Below, one piece after another: positions 1 to 8,442 of a stretch of DNA of 64,000 bases; within the stretch, counting starts at the first letter, position 1, and every line of letters begins with the position of its first letter. Origin of the DNA: Ruegeria atlantica (GTDB lineage: Bacteria; Pseudomonadota; Alphaproteobacteria; Rhodobacterales; Rhodobacteraceae); assembly GCF_013032005.1 (NCBI RefSeq), contig NZ_WQBE01000008.1, forward strand, positions 124,001-188,000, given 5' to 3'. The position numbers and the translations under genes were made by a program. Under the pieces are notes generated by a model. It was not told the DNA's origin. It did not search any database and was given only the letters and a program-made list of their open reading frames with translations.

Positions 1-76
1 ACATGTAACAGGTGGTGCGCCGAACCTCGTCCGAGACTTTAGGGCTGGTGTCTATCTTCGGTTGCTGGATGGTCAT
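1..76 (-). CDS. N-terminal fragment of a probable molybdopterin oxidoreductase (SoeA-like)
   Basis: Only the first 25 codons lie inside the window; the gene runs off the left edge. The ATG at 76 is preceded by an AAGGA ribosome site about 7 bases upstream, and it starts 24 bases after the exporter gene stops. The peptide ends in VRRTTCYM, which resembles the start of the N-terminal Fe-S cysteine motif (TTCYMC...) of molybdopterin-dependent oxidoreductases. In roseobacters such a gene, the sulfite dehydrogenase subunit soeA, is known close to xsc and pta, and that role would fit here by removing the sulfite made by Xsc. Identity as soeA is inferred from context and a short motif. Confidence 0.55.
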   Translation of the reverse strand, partial: MTIQQPKIDTSPKVSDEVRRTTCYM

Positions 77-100
77 CTGGCGTCCTTCTGTCGGGGCGGA

Positions 101-1132
101 TCAGGTCAGGAAAGTTATTCCGGCTAGGATAATTCCTGCAATGAAAAGAGTTTCTAAGACGATCAGGGCAATGGCTGCGCCGCCGACCGACAAGATTTGT
201 TTCAGGTTGGTCTTCATGCCGACCGCCGCGATGGCGATCAGCAGCAGCCACCGCGATGCCTGGCTAAGCAGTTCAGTGATGAAAGGCGGGATCAGGCCGA
301 ACGAGCTGGCGGTAGCCAGAACAAGAAAACCAAGGACAAAGCCCGGAAGGATCGGGGGCCGTTTGCCGGTTTCATCCATTTCAGCAACGCCGCGGATGAT
401 CAGCGACGCGACCAGAACCACCGGGGCCAGCATCGCCACACGGATCAGTTTCACCAGCGTTGCAGTATCGCCGGTCTGTTCCGAGATCGAAAAGCCTGCG
501 CCGACCACTTGCGCCACGTCGTGGATCGTACCGCCCAGAAACACGCCCCCTGCGACATCGCTCATGCCCAGAATGCGCACTAAGATCGGATAGGCGATCA
601 TCGCAATGGTCGATAGAACGGTGACGCCCAGAACGGTAAAAATCAGGCGCTCTTCGGATCGTTCATCCTTGGGTAGAATGGCGCTGATGGCCATCGCGGC
701 AGAGGCCCCGCAAATCGCGACAGAACCGGCGGTCAGAAAGGCAAAGCGCCATTTGTGGCCAAAGAATCGGGCAACCAGAAGGCCAAAGCCAATTGTTGCT
801 AGAACCCCGCCCACGACCAGAGCGATCAGGTCCCAGCCCAGCCCCATCATCAGCGTCATTGAAACCCGAACACCCAACAGCGCCACGCCCAGGCGTAGCA
901 GCGATTTTGCGGCAAAGCCGATACCAGGGACGGTTTTACCCTCTTCCCCCAAAAAGCTAAGCGCAATGCCCAAAAGTAGAGCCATCAGCATGGCTGGCGT
1001 CGCGTAATGCTCAGACAGGAATTTGGCAGATACGGCAACGATGATCGCCACCAGAATGCCCGGGAAAAGGGTGCGGGCCTTTTGGGTGGCGTTTACACCG
1101 ACAAGATTTGAAATCTGGGTCATGGCCAGCAT
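101..1132 (-). CDS. YeiH-family (UPF0324) membrane protein, putative sulfate exporter
   Basis: A 343-residue, strongly hydrophobic protein with about ten predicted membrane segments and the Gly-rich stretches typical of the YeiH/UPF0324 family (GVALLGVRV, CGASAAMAI, GGTIHDVAQVVGAG). In taurine gene clusters members of this family have been proposed to export sulfate formed from sulfonates; that function is inferred from context. The start at 1132 has GGAAGGA 11 bases upstream and is preferred over an internal ATG at 1123. It follows pta by 71 bases and precedes the Mo-enzyme start by 24 bases, so it is probably part of the xsc-pta operon. Confidence 0.85.
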   Translation of the reverse strand: MLAMTQISNLVGVNATQKARTLFPGILVAIIVAVSAKFLSEHYATPAMLMALLLGIALSFLGEEGKTVPGIGFAAKSLLRLGVALLGVRVSMTLMMGLGWDLIALVVGGVLATIGFGLLVARFFGHKWRFAFLTAGSVAICGASAAMAISAILPKDERSEERLIFTVLGVTVLSTIAMIAYPILVRILGMSDVAGGVFLGGTIHDVAQVVGAGFSISEQTGDTATLVKLIRVAMLAPVVLVASLIIRGVAEMDETGKRPPILPGFVLGFLVLATASSFGLIPPFITELLSQASRWLLLIAIAAVGMKTNLKQILSVGGAAIALIVLETLFIAGIILAGITFLT

Positions 1133-1203
1133 TTATTCGACGGTCCTTCCTGACGCAGCGGCGTCATCGGCGAGTATGCCGCCGAAGTTATGCTGGTTCC
1201 GGA

Positions 1204-2226
1204 TCAGCATGTCTCGGGCTCGGCATCGTCGTGCTGGGCCTGAACAGCGGTCACTGCAATCATGTGCAGAACATCATCTGCCGAACAGCCGCGTGACAGG
1301 TCGTTTGCTGGTTTCGCCAGTCCTTGCAGAACCGGCCCGATGGCCTCCGCCCCGCCAATACGCTGTGCGATCTTGTAGCCAAGGTTCCCGGCATCGAGAT
1401 TCGGGAAGACAAACACGTTGGCTTGCCCTTTCAACGGCGAATCCTTGGCCTTTTTGCTGGCAACATCGGGCACGTAGGCGGCGTCGAACTGCAGCTCTCC
1501 GTCGATCAGCAGATGCGGGCTTGCGGCTTTGGCGATCCGGGTGGCTTCGACAACCTTGGAAACTTTGGGATGGTTGGCGCTGCCGCCTGTGGAAAAGGAC
1601 AGCATGGCAACACGGGGTTCTTGGCCGGTCAGTGCGTGGTACGACGCCGCCGATGCCTGCGCGATTTCGGCCAGTTCCCGTTCGTCGGGATCAACAACCA
1701 GACCGCAATCGGCAAAGATGTGAACACCCTGAACCGCGTGGTGGTCGCGGTCATAGATCATCAAAAAGAAGCTGGACACCATATGGGCGTCGGGCGCTTT
1801 GCCAATGATCTGCAAAGCGGCGCGCACAGTGTCCGAGGTGGTTTCAACAGCACCGCCGACGGTACCATCAGCCAGTCCCAGGTGGACCAGCATGGCGGCA
1901 TAGTTCAGGCGGCTTCTGATCAGTTTCTGCGCGTTCTCTGGCGTCATGCCCTTGTGCTTGCGCAGCTCATAATAGGTCGTGGCGAACCGATCTGTATGGG
2001 GGGATGTCGCGGGGTCATGGATGGTAATCCCGTCCACATCGGATCCGCCTTTTTCCGCCAGCAAGGCGGTGATCTTGGCGTGATCGCCCACAAGGATGAT
2101 ATCGGCGGCATTTTCGGCACGCGCTTTCAGCGCACCTTCCACCACACGTGGATCATCGCCCTCAGCAAGGGCGATGATCTTTTTGGAACTGGTCGCAGCC
2201 CCAAGTATTTGGCGCAGGGGCTTCAC
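1204..2226 (-). CDS. pta: Phosphate acetyltransferase
   Basis: A 340-residue single-domain PTA_PTB enzyme, the short form without the N-terminal DRTGG region of enterobacterial Pta. It converts acetyl phosphate and CoA to acetyl-CoA and phosphate in the cytoplasm. Recognisable family segments are MLSFSTGGSA, FPNLDAGNLGYKIAQR and PVLQGLAKPANDLSRGC near the C-terminus, which form the CoA/phosphate site. It begins five bases after the xsc stop, so the two are co-transcribed. Context assigns it to sulfonate breakdown: it takes the acetyl phosphate released by Xsc into central metabolism. Confidence 0.93.
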   Translation of the reverse strand: MKPLRQILGAATSSKKIIALAEGDDPRVVEGALKARAENAADIILVGDHAKITALLAEKGGSDVDGITIHDPATSPHTDRFATTYYELRKHKGMTPENAQKLIRSRLNYAAMLVHLGLADGTVGGAVETTSDTVRAALQIIGKAPDAHMVSSFFLMIYDRDHHAVQGVHIFADCGLVVDPDERELAEIAQASAASYHALTGQEPRVAMLSFSTGGSANHPKVSKVVEATRIAKAASPHLLIDGELQFDAAYVPDVASKKAKDSPLKGQANVFVFPNLDAGNLGYKIAQRIGGAEAIGPVLQGLAKPANDLSRGCSADDVLHMIAVTAVQAQHDDAEPETC

Positions 2227-2231
2227 AGCGA

Positions 2232-4010
2232 TCAGGCCCCGGCTTGCGGTGTCATGTCACCAGCTTCGACGCCAGCAACGGCAACCGGCTTTTTCATCGC
2301 GTCACGACGGAAGGGCTCACCCAGTTCTTGGTTGATCAGGGCTTCGATCAGGGTGGTGATGCCGTTCTTCTGGTCCTCGATCGCCTGGTTCAGCGCCGCG
2401 GTCAGCTCTTCCTGAGTGCGGGCAACCACACCCTTCAGACCACAAGCTTGTGCGATACCGGCATAGGACACTTTGGTGTCCAGCTCGGTGCCGACGAAGT
2501 TGTCGTCGAACCACAGGGTCGAGTTACGCTTTTCCGCGCCCCACTGGTAGTTGCGGAAAACGATCTGAGTTACGGCGGGCCATTCTTCGCGGCCGATCGC
2601 TGTCAGTTCGTTCACGGCGATACCGAATGCACCGTCACCGGCAAAGCCGACAACCGGAACGTCAGGCTGACCGATTTTCGCACCAACGATGGCGGGCAGG
2701 CCGTAACCACAGGGGCCGAACAGGCCAGGTGCCAGGTACTTGCGGCCTTCTTCGAACGCCGGATAGGCGTTACCGATGGCGCAGTTGTTGCCGATGTCGG
2801 ACGAGATGATCGCCTCTTTCGGCAGCGCAGCCTGGATTGCGCGCCATGCCATGCGGGGGCTCATCCAGTCGGGCTTGGCTGCACGTGCACGCTCGTTCCA
2901 GGAGGTGCCCGGATCATCGTCCTCGTGAGTCATCGAGGTCAGTTCCTGTGCCCATGCCGATTTCTTCTGGGCGATGCGGTCCTTACGCGCCTGACGGCCT
3001 TCGTCGCCGGCGGTGTCGCTCAAACGAGACAGGATGCCATTGGCCACTTTGGCGGCGTCACCGATGATGCCGACGCTGACGTCCTTGGTCAGGCCGATGC
3101 GGTCAGGGTTGATGTCGACCTGAATGATCTTTGCATCCGCAGGCCAGTAGTTGATGCCGTAACCGGGCAGGGTCGAGAACGGGTTCAGACGGGTGCCGAG
3201 GGCCAGAACAACATCGGCCTCCGAGATCAGCTCCATACCGGCTTTCGAACCGTTATAGCCCAGAGGGCCAGCAAACAGCGGGTGCGAACCGGGGAACGCG
3301 TCATTGTGCTGGTAGCCAACGCAGACCGGGGCGTCCAGACGCTCGGCCAGGGCTTTCGATGCTTCGATGCCGCCTTCGGCCAGAACAACGCCCGCGCCGT
3401 TCAGGATGACAGGGTTTTTGGCGTTCGACAGCATTTCGGCAGCTGCGGCAACCGCATCTTCGCCGCCCGAGGGACGTTCGAAATCAACAATTTTGGGCAG
3501 TTCGATGTCGACCACCTGGGTCCACATGTCACGCGGGATGTTCAGCTGAGCCGGGGCGCTGGCGCGCTTGGCGTTCATGATCACGCGGTTCAGAACTTCG
3601 GCAACACGCGACGGATCACGTACTTCTTCCTGATAGGCAACGCAGTCTGCGAACATGCGCATCTGCTCCATCTCTTGGAAGCCGCCCTGACCGATGGTCT
3701 TGTTGGCCGCCTGCGGCGTGACCAGCAGAACCGGCGTGTGGTTCCAATAGGCGGTTTTTACAGCAGTGACAAAGTTGGTGATGCCGGGGCCGTTCTGCGC
3801 AATCATCATCGACATTTTGCCGGTGGCGCGAGTGTAACCGTCGGCCATCATGCCGCCCGAACCTTCGTGGGCGCAGTCCCAGAACATGATCCCGGCTTTC
3901 GGGAACAAATCCGAGATCGGCATCATCGCCGAGCCAATGATACCGAATGCATGTTCGATACCGTGCATTTGCAGGACTTTAACAAAAGCCTCTTCAGTCG
4001 TCATTTTCAT
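2232..4010 (-). CDS. xsc: Sulfoacetaldehyde acetyltransferase
   Basis: A 592-residue thiamine-diphosphate enzyme that cleaves sulfoacetaldehyde with phosphate to acetyl phosphate and sulfite. The N-terminal pyrimidine-binding domain holds the HEGSG segment with its essential Glu. The central domain is near residues 190-330. The C-terminal domain carries the GDGAFG...NYQWGAEK cofactor motif. The length and the MKMTTEEAFVKVLQMHG start match Xsc rather than acetolactate synthase, and the pta neighbour supports this. The upstream gap holds two direct repeats that look like TauR operators. It is the first gene of the minus-strand operon xsc-pta-exporter-Mo enzyme. Confidence 0.95.
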   Translation of the reverse strand: MKMTTEEAFVKVLQMHGIEHAFGIIGSAMMPISDLFPKAGIMFWDCAHEGSGGMMADGYTRATGKMSMMIAQNGPGITNFVTAVKTAYWNHTPVLLVTPQAANKTIGQGGFQEMEQMRMFADCVAYQEEVRDPSRVAEVLNRVIMNAKRASAPAQLNIPRDMWTQVVDIELPKIVDFERPSGGEDAVAAAAEMLSNAKNPVILNGAGVVLAEGGIEASKALAERLDAPVCVGYQHNDAFPGSHPLFAGPLGYNGSKAGMELISEADVVLALGTRLNPFSTLPGYGINYWPADAKIIQVDINPDRIGLTKDVSVGIIGDAAKVANGILSRLSDTAGDEGRQARKDRIAQKKSAWAQELTSMTHEDDDPGTSWNERARAAKPDWMSPRMAWRAIQAALPKEAIISSDIGNNCAIGNAYPAFEEGRKYLAPGLFGPCGYGLPAIVGAKIGQPDVPVVGFAGDGAFGIAVNELTAIGREEWPAVTQIVFRNYQWGAEKRNSTLWFDDNFVGTELDTKVSYAGIAQACGLKGVVARTQEELTAALNQAIEDQKNGITTLIEALINQELGEPFRRDAMKKPVAVAGVEAGDMTPQAGA

Positions 4011-4095
4011 GTGTGTGATCTCCGCGCATGTGTGGAATGGCCGGGCCCGGTGCCCCGCCCTTGGATACGGTTTTGACCCATGGGGCAGGGCTGCG

Positions 4096-4128
4096 TTAGG
4101 GCCAGAACGCTTCGCGGAATAGGTCCAG
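4096..4128 (-). promoter_or_regulatory. Predicted TauR operator upstream of xsc
   Basis: Read on the minus strand, CTGGACCTAT (4128-4119) and CTGGCCCTAA (4105-4096) form a direct repeat with starts 23 bases apart, about two helical turns. This resembles the CTGGAC-TTAA direct repeats reported as the TauR binding site in Rhodobacter. It lies about 85-120 bases before the xsc start codon, where an activator would sit. Confidence 0.55.
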
Positions 4129-4135
4129 TGTGGCG

Positions 4136-5596
4136 CTAACAGGCGCGGATGGCGTCGGCGATCAATTTCACACCCGGTTCAATTCGGTCCTGCCGGATCG
4201 AGGAATAGCCGATACGGTAGAAATTCTTCGGCTGATCCGGCCCCGAAAAGAACGGCGCGCCGGGTTCGATATGAACGCTCTGGCCCTGCAGCGTGTGGGC
4301 CAGTTGCGTTGTGTCGACGTGTTCAGGGGCAGACATCCACAGGGATGATCCGCCCATGATGCCACGCCCGGCCACTGTCAGCCCGTGTTTGTCGATCGCT
4401 TGGTCCAAGGCCTCGCGCCTGCGCGCCAATGCCTTGGACATGCGTCGGATCTGCGCGTCGTAATGGCCCAATGACAGGAAATAGGCGGCGGTGCGCTGGA
4501 TGTGCCCCGGCGGGTGGCGCAACACCAACGAACGCAGCGCCCGCGCCTCGCGGATGAAAGGTTCCGAGCCGACCATGTATCCCAGGCGCAATCCCGGAAA
4601 CAGCGATTTTGAAAAGCTGCCAACATAGATCACGCGGCCATCGCGGTCCATCGACTTCAACGCCGGAGAGGGCGCGCCCAGAAAGGCCATTTCGAATTCA
4701 TAATCGTCTTCGACCACCATCGCGTCCAGGTCATGCGCGCGTTCCAGCAATTTGTGCCTACGCTCAACGGGCATAGTTGCAGTGGTTGGGCTTTGGTGAC
4801 TGGGCGTCGTAAAGATAACGTCGGCGGTGTCAGGCAATGTCTCAGGGGGCAGCCCGTCGCGGTCGACGGGTATCGGAGTCACGTCGCAATCCCAATGCTC
4901 TAGCAGGCTGCGCAGAGAGTAATAGCATGGGTCTTCGATCACCGCGGTGCGATTGTGGGTCAGCAAAATGCGTGAGGCCAGCCACAGTGCGTTCTGCGCG
5001 CCCATGGTGATCAGAATCTCTTCGGGGCGGGCGGCGATGCCGCGGCGGGGCAGGGTGTGACGGGCAATGAATTCGACCAGCAGCGGATCATCCTGATCCA
5101 CGTAATCGGTGGTGAGGGATTCGAAATCCTTGTGCCCGAGGGCTCGTACGGCACACAGGCGCCAGTTGGCGTGGTCAAAAAGATTGCGATCCGCCTGCCC
5201 GTAAATGAATGGATAGCGATAGCTGCGCCAGTCCCGTGGTTTCGACAGCATGTCACCGCCCGAGAATCGGCGGGCCAGCGCAGCATCCCAATCCACGGTT
5301 TCGGCACCGCGCTGAAGGGGGGTGTATTTCGGCGGCACCGGCGCGTTTTGCGAGACGAAATAGCCCGAACGCCCCTTTGCCGTCAGATAATCATTGGCCA
5401 GCAGTTCGGTATAGGCCAGCGTCACCGTAATCCGGCTGACACCCAGATGGGCGGCCAGTTTGCGTGATGAGGGCAGCTTTTCCCCGACATGAAACCTGCC
5501 GGACAATATGCCTTCGGCAATCATCTGCTGGATCTGCGCCTGCAGCGTACCTTGCCCGTTCAGCTCAAGAAAGAATGTGTCGACCGATATTGCCAT
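4136..5596 (-). CDS. tauR: MocR-family transcriptional regulator, TauR-like
   Basis: A 486-residue MocR/GabR-type regulator. A GntR winged helix spans about residues 10-80 (ending in LAAHLGVSRITVTLAYTEL), followed by an aminotransferase-like fold with a PLP-binding lysine in SFSKSLFPGLRLGY. TauR proteins of this family activate taurine genes in response to taurine. The gene lies upstream of xsc on the same strand with 125 bases between them, and it has its own TauR-like direct repeat before its start, suggesting autoregulation. The symbol rests on family plus neighbourhood; other MocR regulators look alike. Confidence 0.85.
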   Translation of the reverse strand: MAISVDTFFLELNGQGTLQAQIQQMIAEGILSGRFHVGEKLPSSRKLAAHLGVSRITVTLAYTELLANDYLTAKGRSGYFVSQNAPVPPKYTPLQRGAETVDWDAALARRFSGGDMLSKPRDWRSYRYPFIYGQADRNLFDHANWRLCAVRALGHKDFESLTTDYVDQDDPLLVEFIARHTLPRRGIAARPEEILITMGAQNALWLASRILLTHNRTAVIEDPCYYSLRSLLEHWDCDVTPIPVDRDGLPPETLPDTADVIFTTPSHQSPTTATMPVERRHKLLERAHDLDAMVVEDDYEFEMAFLGAPSPALKSMDRDGRVIYVGSFSKSLFPGLRLGYMVGSEPFIREARALRSLVLRHPPGHIQRTAAYFLSLGHYDAQIRRMSKALARRREALDQAIDKHGLTVAGRGIMGGSSLWMSAPEHVDTTQLAHTLQGQSVHIEPGAPFFSGPDQPKNFYRIGYSSIRQDRIEPGVKLIADAIRAC

Positions 5597-5609
5597 GAGG
5601 TCTTATAGG

Positions 5610-5641
5610 GTGGACCTAAAAGATGAGCAATCTGGACTTAT
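5610..5641 (-). promoter_or_regulatory. Predicted TauR box upstream of tauR
   Basis: GTGGACCTAA (5610-5619) and CTGGACTTAT (5632-5641) form a direct repeat, read on the plus strand, with starts 22 bases apart, just before the tauR start at 5596. The second half-site is a near-exact match to the published TauR element CTGGAC-TTAA. Probable autoregulatory site; the orientation relative to tauR is opposite to that of the site before xsc. Confidence 0.5.
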
Positions 5642-5699
5642 GACTTTTCCAAAAATTCCCACGTTGCCGTGGTTGACGGTGGGTTTCAATTCACCTAAA

Positions 5700-5717
5700 T
5701 AACTAGAAATCTAGTTA
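5700..5717. promoter_or_regulatory. ArsR-type operator (inverted repeat)
   Basis: TAACTAGA and TCTAGTTA form a perfect 8-base inverted repeat around a 2-base AA centre. It lies 15 bases before the start codon of the ArsR-family gene, the usual place for an autorepressor site overlapping the promoter. The binding protein is inferred from position. Confidence 0.6.
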
Positions 5718-5732
5718 AATGGAGAATCGAAT

Positions 5733-6041
5733 ATGTGGGAAACTGCTGCAGCAGGATTTTCGGCCATGGGGTCCGAGGCCCGGTTGAAGGTTCTGAAAAC
5801 TTTGGTCCGCGCCGGGCAGGCGGGCCTGACGGTTGGTGAAATTCAAGAGCGGACGGGAATAGCACCGTCAACTTTGGCGCATCACCTTCGGTTTTTGGCC
5901 GCGGGCGGTGTCGTGGAACAAGAGAAAGTCGGGCGCAGCACGATCAACCGTGCCTGCTATGACGAGTTGAGAAATCTGGCGCAGTTCATCCTTGCCGAAT
6001 GCTGCGCGGACGAAGTGGGAAAGGCCGCGAACGATGGCTGA
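5733..6041 (+). CDS. ArsR/SmtB-family transcriptional regulator
   Basis: A 102-residue winged-helix repressor. The recognition region is the segment GEIQERTGIAPSTLAHHLRF, followed by the wing EQEKVGRS. A vicinal Cys pair (ECCADE) near the C-terminus could bind a metal or metalloid, but the classic ArsR CVC motif in the DNA-binding helix is absent. A strong inverted repeat sits just upstream. Its stop overlaps the start of the following permease by 8 bases, so the two are translationally coupled and the permease is the likely regulated gene. The inducer is unknown. Confidence 0.88.
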   Translation: MWETAAAGFSAMGSEARLKVLKTLVRAGQAGLTVGEIQERTGIAPSTLAHHLRFLAAGGVVEQEKVGRSTINRACYDELRNLAQFILAECCADEVGKAANDG

Positions 6042-7065
6042 ATTGACGCAAAATCCCAAAGTGTCCGTGAAGGCGCTTGATCTGATCAAAACCCCATGGG
6101 CATTGATCGTTGCAATCCTGGCCGCCGTGGCTGTTCTGGACCCTGGTAATTGGGTTGAAGTCGTGACTTTTGCTGGTAAGGCGCTGATCCATACCGGCCA
6201 GTATATCCTGTTTGCCGTTTTGTTGCTGTCCTACCTCAAGGCGACCGGGGCCGAGGTGATGGTCGCGCGCGCCTTTGAAGGGCGCGAGACGCGGATGATC
6301 TTCCTTGCTGCGGTGTTTGGTGGATTGGCGCCGTTCTGTTCCTGTGAGGTCATCCCGTTCATTGCCGGATTGCTGGCGCTGGGTGCGCCCCTGTCTGCGG
6401 TGATGGCGTTCTGGCTCAGCTCTCCGTTGATTGACCCGCCAACCCTGTTGATCACCGCCGGTGCGTTGGGATGGCCGTTTGCGATAGGCAAGGCGATTGC
6501 TGCGGTGGCGCTGGGTCTGTTCGGCGGTTTCGTTGTGCGCGGCCTGATGCGCTCGGGCGCCTTTGCCCAACCGCTGCGCGACTACAAACCGGCCGGTTGC
6601 AGCGCTTGTGGTGGCCCAAAACAGGATGACAAACCGGTCTGGCGATTCTGGCAGGAAGCTGAGCGTCGTCAGCGGTTCCGGTCGGAATTCGTTCACAACG
6701 GGCTGTTCCTGCTGAAATGGCTGGCCCTGGCTTATGTGTTAGAGGCGCTGTTGGTCAGCTATGTTCCGGCCGATCTGATCGCCCGCGTGGTGGGGGGCGA
6801 AGGTGTCATACCCATCGTGATCGCGGCGTTGGTCGGGATGCCTGCCTATCTGAATTCCTACGTCGCACCGCCACTGCTAGCGGGGCTGACAGAACAGGGG
6901 ATGAGTGCGGGGGCTGCTATGTCGTTCATGATCGCGGGTGCGGTCAGCTCGATCCCTGCGATGGCAGCGGTGTGGTCACTGGTCAAACCACGGGTCTTTG
7001 CCACCTATCTGGGGCTTGGGATTATCGGGGCGATCATTGCTGGTATTCTGTTTCAGATGATCTAA
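6034..7065 (+). CDS. UPF0718/ArsP-like permease
   Basis: A 343-residue membrane protein of the COG0701 (YraQ/ArsP, SO_0444) permease group with about eight to ten hydrophobic segments. The APFCSCEVIPF motif with two close cysteines is the family signature; a second Cys pair (CSACGG) sits in the central cytoplasmic loop. ArsP relatives export trivalent organoarsenicals, while others are of unknown substrate, so a thiol-reactive metal or metalloid is a reasonable guess. I start it at ATG 6034, overlapping the regulator stop as ATGGCTGA, rather than at an earlier in-frame codon at 5992. Confidence 0.8.
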   Translation: MAELTQNPKVSVKALDLIKTPWALIVAILAAVAVLDPGNWVEVVTFAGKALIHTGQYILFAVLLLSYLKATGAEVMVARAFEGRETRMIFLAAVFGGLAPFCSCEVIPFIAGLLALGAPLSAVMAFWLSSPLIDPPTLLITAGALGWPFAIGKAIAAVALGLFGGFVVRGLMRSGAFAQPLRDYKPAGCSACGGPKQDDKPVWRFWQEAERRQRFRSEFVHNGLFLLKWLALAYVLEALLVSYVPADLIARVVGGEGVIPIVIAALVGMPAYLNSYVAPPLLAGLTEQGMSAGAAMSFMIAGAVSSIPAMAAVWSLVKPRVFATYLGLGIIGAIIAGILFQMI

Positions 7066-7068
7066 AGG

Positions 7069-7100
7069 AAAAACCGCCCGGAGATACCTCCGGCGGTTTT
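7069..7100. terminator. Bidirectional rho-independent terminator
   Basis: The arms AAAACCGCC and GGCGGTTTT enclose a short inner GGAG/CTCC stem, with A residues on one side and T residues on the other. It lies between the plus-strand permease and the convergent minus-strand gene and can serve both. Confidence 0.8.
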
Positions 7101-7102
7101 GC

Positions 7103-7495
7103 TTATTGGTTGGCCTCGCACAGGCTCGGCAATTTGAACCTGTACCGTGCCTCTCCGCTGTTTACGTAGACACGTTTTTCGACACAGGCTGTGGTGCCTA
7201 CTGTTCGTGCGACATGCTCTTTGGGTTCGTTGATGGAGGTGGCCGACCCATCCGGCAATTGAATCGAGGCTATGACACCGTTCTTCAAGTCACCGTTCAC
7301 GGGGGTTGCCGACAGAACCGAAACGGTCAGGTACGAGTCATGTTCGTGCGCGCCGTTGTCATTGAAAACCAGCAATGCGGTAGCAATCGAGATGGTGCCG
7401 ACGATTGCAACCGCCAACAAACCCCATGTCTTCAAAAAAGCATAGATTGATACGGCGCGGTGCGGGCCAAAGATTTTGGACAGGATGGTCAGCAT
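7103..7495 (-). CDS. Small membrane-anchored protein of unknown function
   Basis: A 130-residue protein with one clear membrane segment at about residues 23-45 (WGLLAVAIVGTISIATALLVF) and a C-terminal domain of about 80 residues outside the membrane that holds two cysteines (TACVEK and SLCEAN), perhaps disulfide-linked. I do not recognise the family. An AGGGA ribosome site lies 5 bases before the ATG. It is transcribed after trcR but a terminator separates them, so it probably has its own or read-through expression. Confidence 0.6.
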   Translation of the reverse strand: MLTILSKIFGPHRAVSIYAFLKTWGLLAVAIVGTISIATALLVFNDNGAHEHDSYLTVSVLSATPVNGDLKNGVIASIQLPDGSATSINEPKEHVARTVGTTACVEKRVYVNSGEARYRFKLPSLCEANQ

Positions 7496-7508
7496 GGAAT
7501 CCCTGCGG

Positions 7509-7538
7509 AAAAAAGCCCCGGCCTGTTCGGACCGGGGC
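7509..7538 (-). terminator. Rho-independent terminator after trcR
   Basis: On the minus strand the arms GCCCCGG and CCGGGGC flank a loop of about ten bases and are followed by a run of six T. It directly follows the trcR stop codon. Confidence 0.85.
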
Positions 7539-7549
7539 CAATCTGTGCC

Positions 7550-8311
7550 TTAGGGGCGCAGATCGTCTTCGTCTTCGTCCTCGGTCCCGCCTTTGGGCAG
7601 GTTGAAGAAGCTGTCGGCGTCGATGACCGGCTCTTCTTCTTTCTCTTCCACAGGCTCGTCAGACAGCGAGAAGGTTTCCAGACCTTCGATGGCGGTCGGG
7701 ATCTTGGGTGCTGCGTCCATTTCCAGCGACTGTTCGGTCGAAACCAGCTTGCGGCGTTCGTCATCGCTCATGACGCCACCTTCGGCTGCCTTCTTGGCCG
7801 CGGCTTTCTGAACGATGGCGTCCAGCTCGGATTGCTTGCACAAGCCCAGCGCAACCGGGTCGATCGGTTGCATGTTCGAAATGTTCCAGTGGGTGCGCTC
7901 GCGGATCGATTGTATGGTCGGCTTGGTGGTGCCGACCAGCTTGGCGATCTGACCGTCGCTAAGCTCGGGGTGGAATTTGACCAGCCACAGGATCGAGTTC
8001 GGACGGTCCTGCCGTTTGGACAGCGGGGTATAGCGCGGACCACGACGTTTTTCTTCACCGCTGGCAGCGGGGTTGAACTTGAGCTTCAGCTTATGCAGCG
8101 GGTTACCCTGCGCCGAGTCGATCTCATCCTGGGTCAGCTGGTTGTTGGCGATGGGGTCGAACCCTTTCACGCCCGCGGCTACGTCGCCATCGGCGATGCC
8201 TTGAACTTCCAACTCGTGCATGCCCACGAAATCCGCGATCTGCTTGAAGCTGATCGTGGTGTTGTCCACCAGCCATACGGCTGTTGCCTTGGCCATAAGC
8301 GGTTTTGCCAT
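7550..8311 (-). CDS. trcR: Cell cycle transcriptional regulator TrcR (DUF1013)
   Basis: A 253-residue member of the alphaproteobacterial DUF1013 family, annotated as the cell-cycle regulator TrcR. The N-terminus (MAKPLMAKATAVWLVDN) and helix-turn-helix-like segments ISFKQIADFVGMHELEVQ and LSDGQIAKLVGTTKPTIQ are characteristic; the C-terminus is very acidic and low in complexity. I start at ATG 8311; a longer open frame extends upstream but would overlap the region before the RNase gene and has no family similarity. TrcR is thought to work in the CtrA/GcrA cell-cycle circuitry; the molecular role here is inferred from the family. Confidence 0.85.
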   Translation of the reverse strand: MAKPLMAKATAVWLVDNTTISFKQIADFVGMHELEVQGIADGDVAAGVKGFDPIANNQLTQDEIDSAQGNPLHKLKLKFNPAASGEEKRRGPRYTPLSKRQDRPNSILWLVKFHPELSDGQIAKLVGTTKPTIQSIRERTHWNISNMQPIDPVALGLCKQSELDAIVQKAAAKKAAEGGVMSDDERRKLVSTEQSLEMDAAPKIPTAIEGLETFSLSDEPVEEKEEEPVIDADSFFNLPKGGTEDEDEDDLRP

Positions 8312-8442
8312 CAGCCCGTCTCCTATAAATACATCTGTCCCGTCGCCGGAATTCGGCGGCCCCGTGGTTTTTGGGGCAGGTTTCCGTTGTCGGGGAACTT
8401 GGGGCCTATATAGTCGCGGCAAGGCAAGAAGGGAAGAGGCGA

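Noticed and set aside
2244..4076. 610-codon open frame antisense to xsc
   Set aside because: Composition artefact opposite a well-identified gene; no ribosome site or family.
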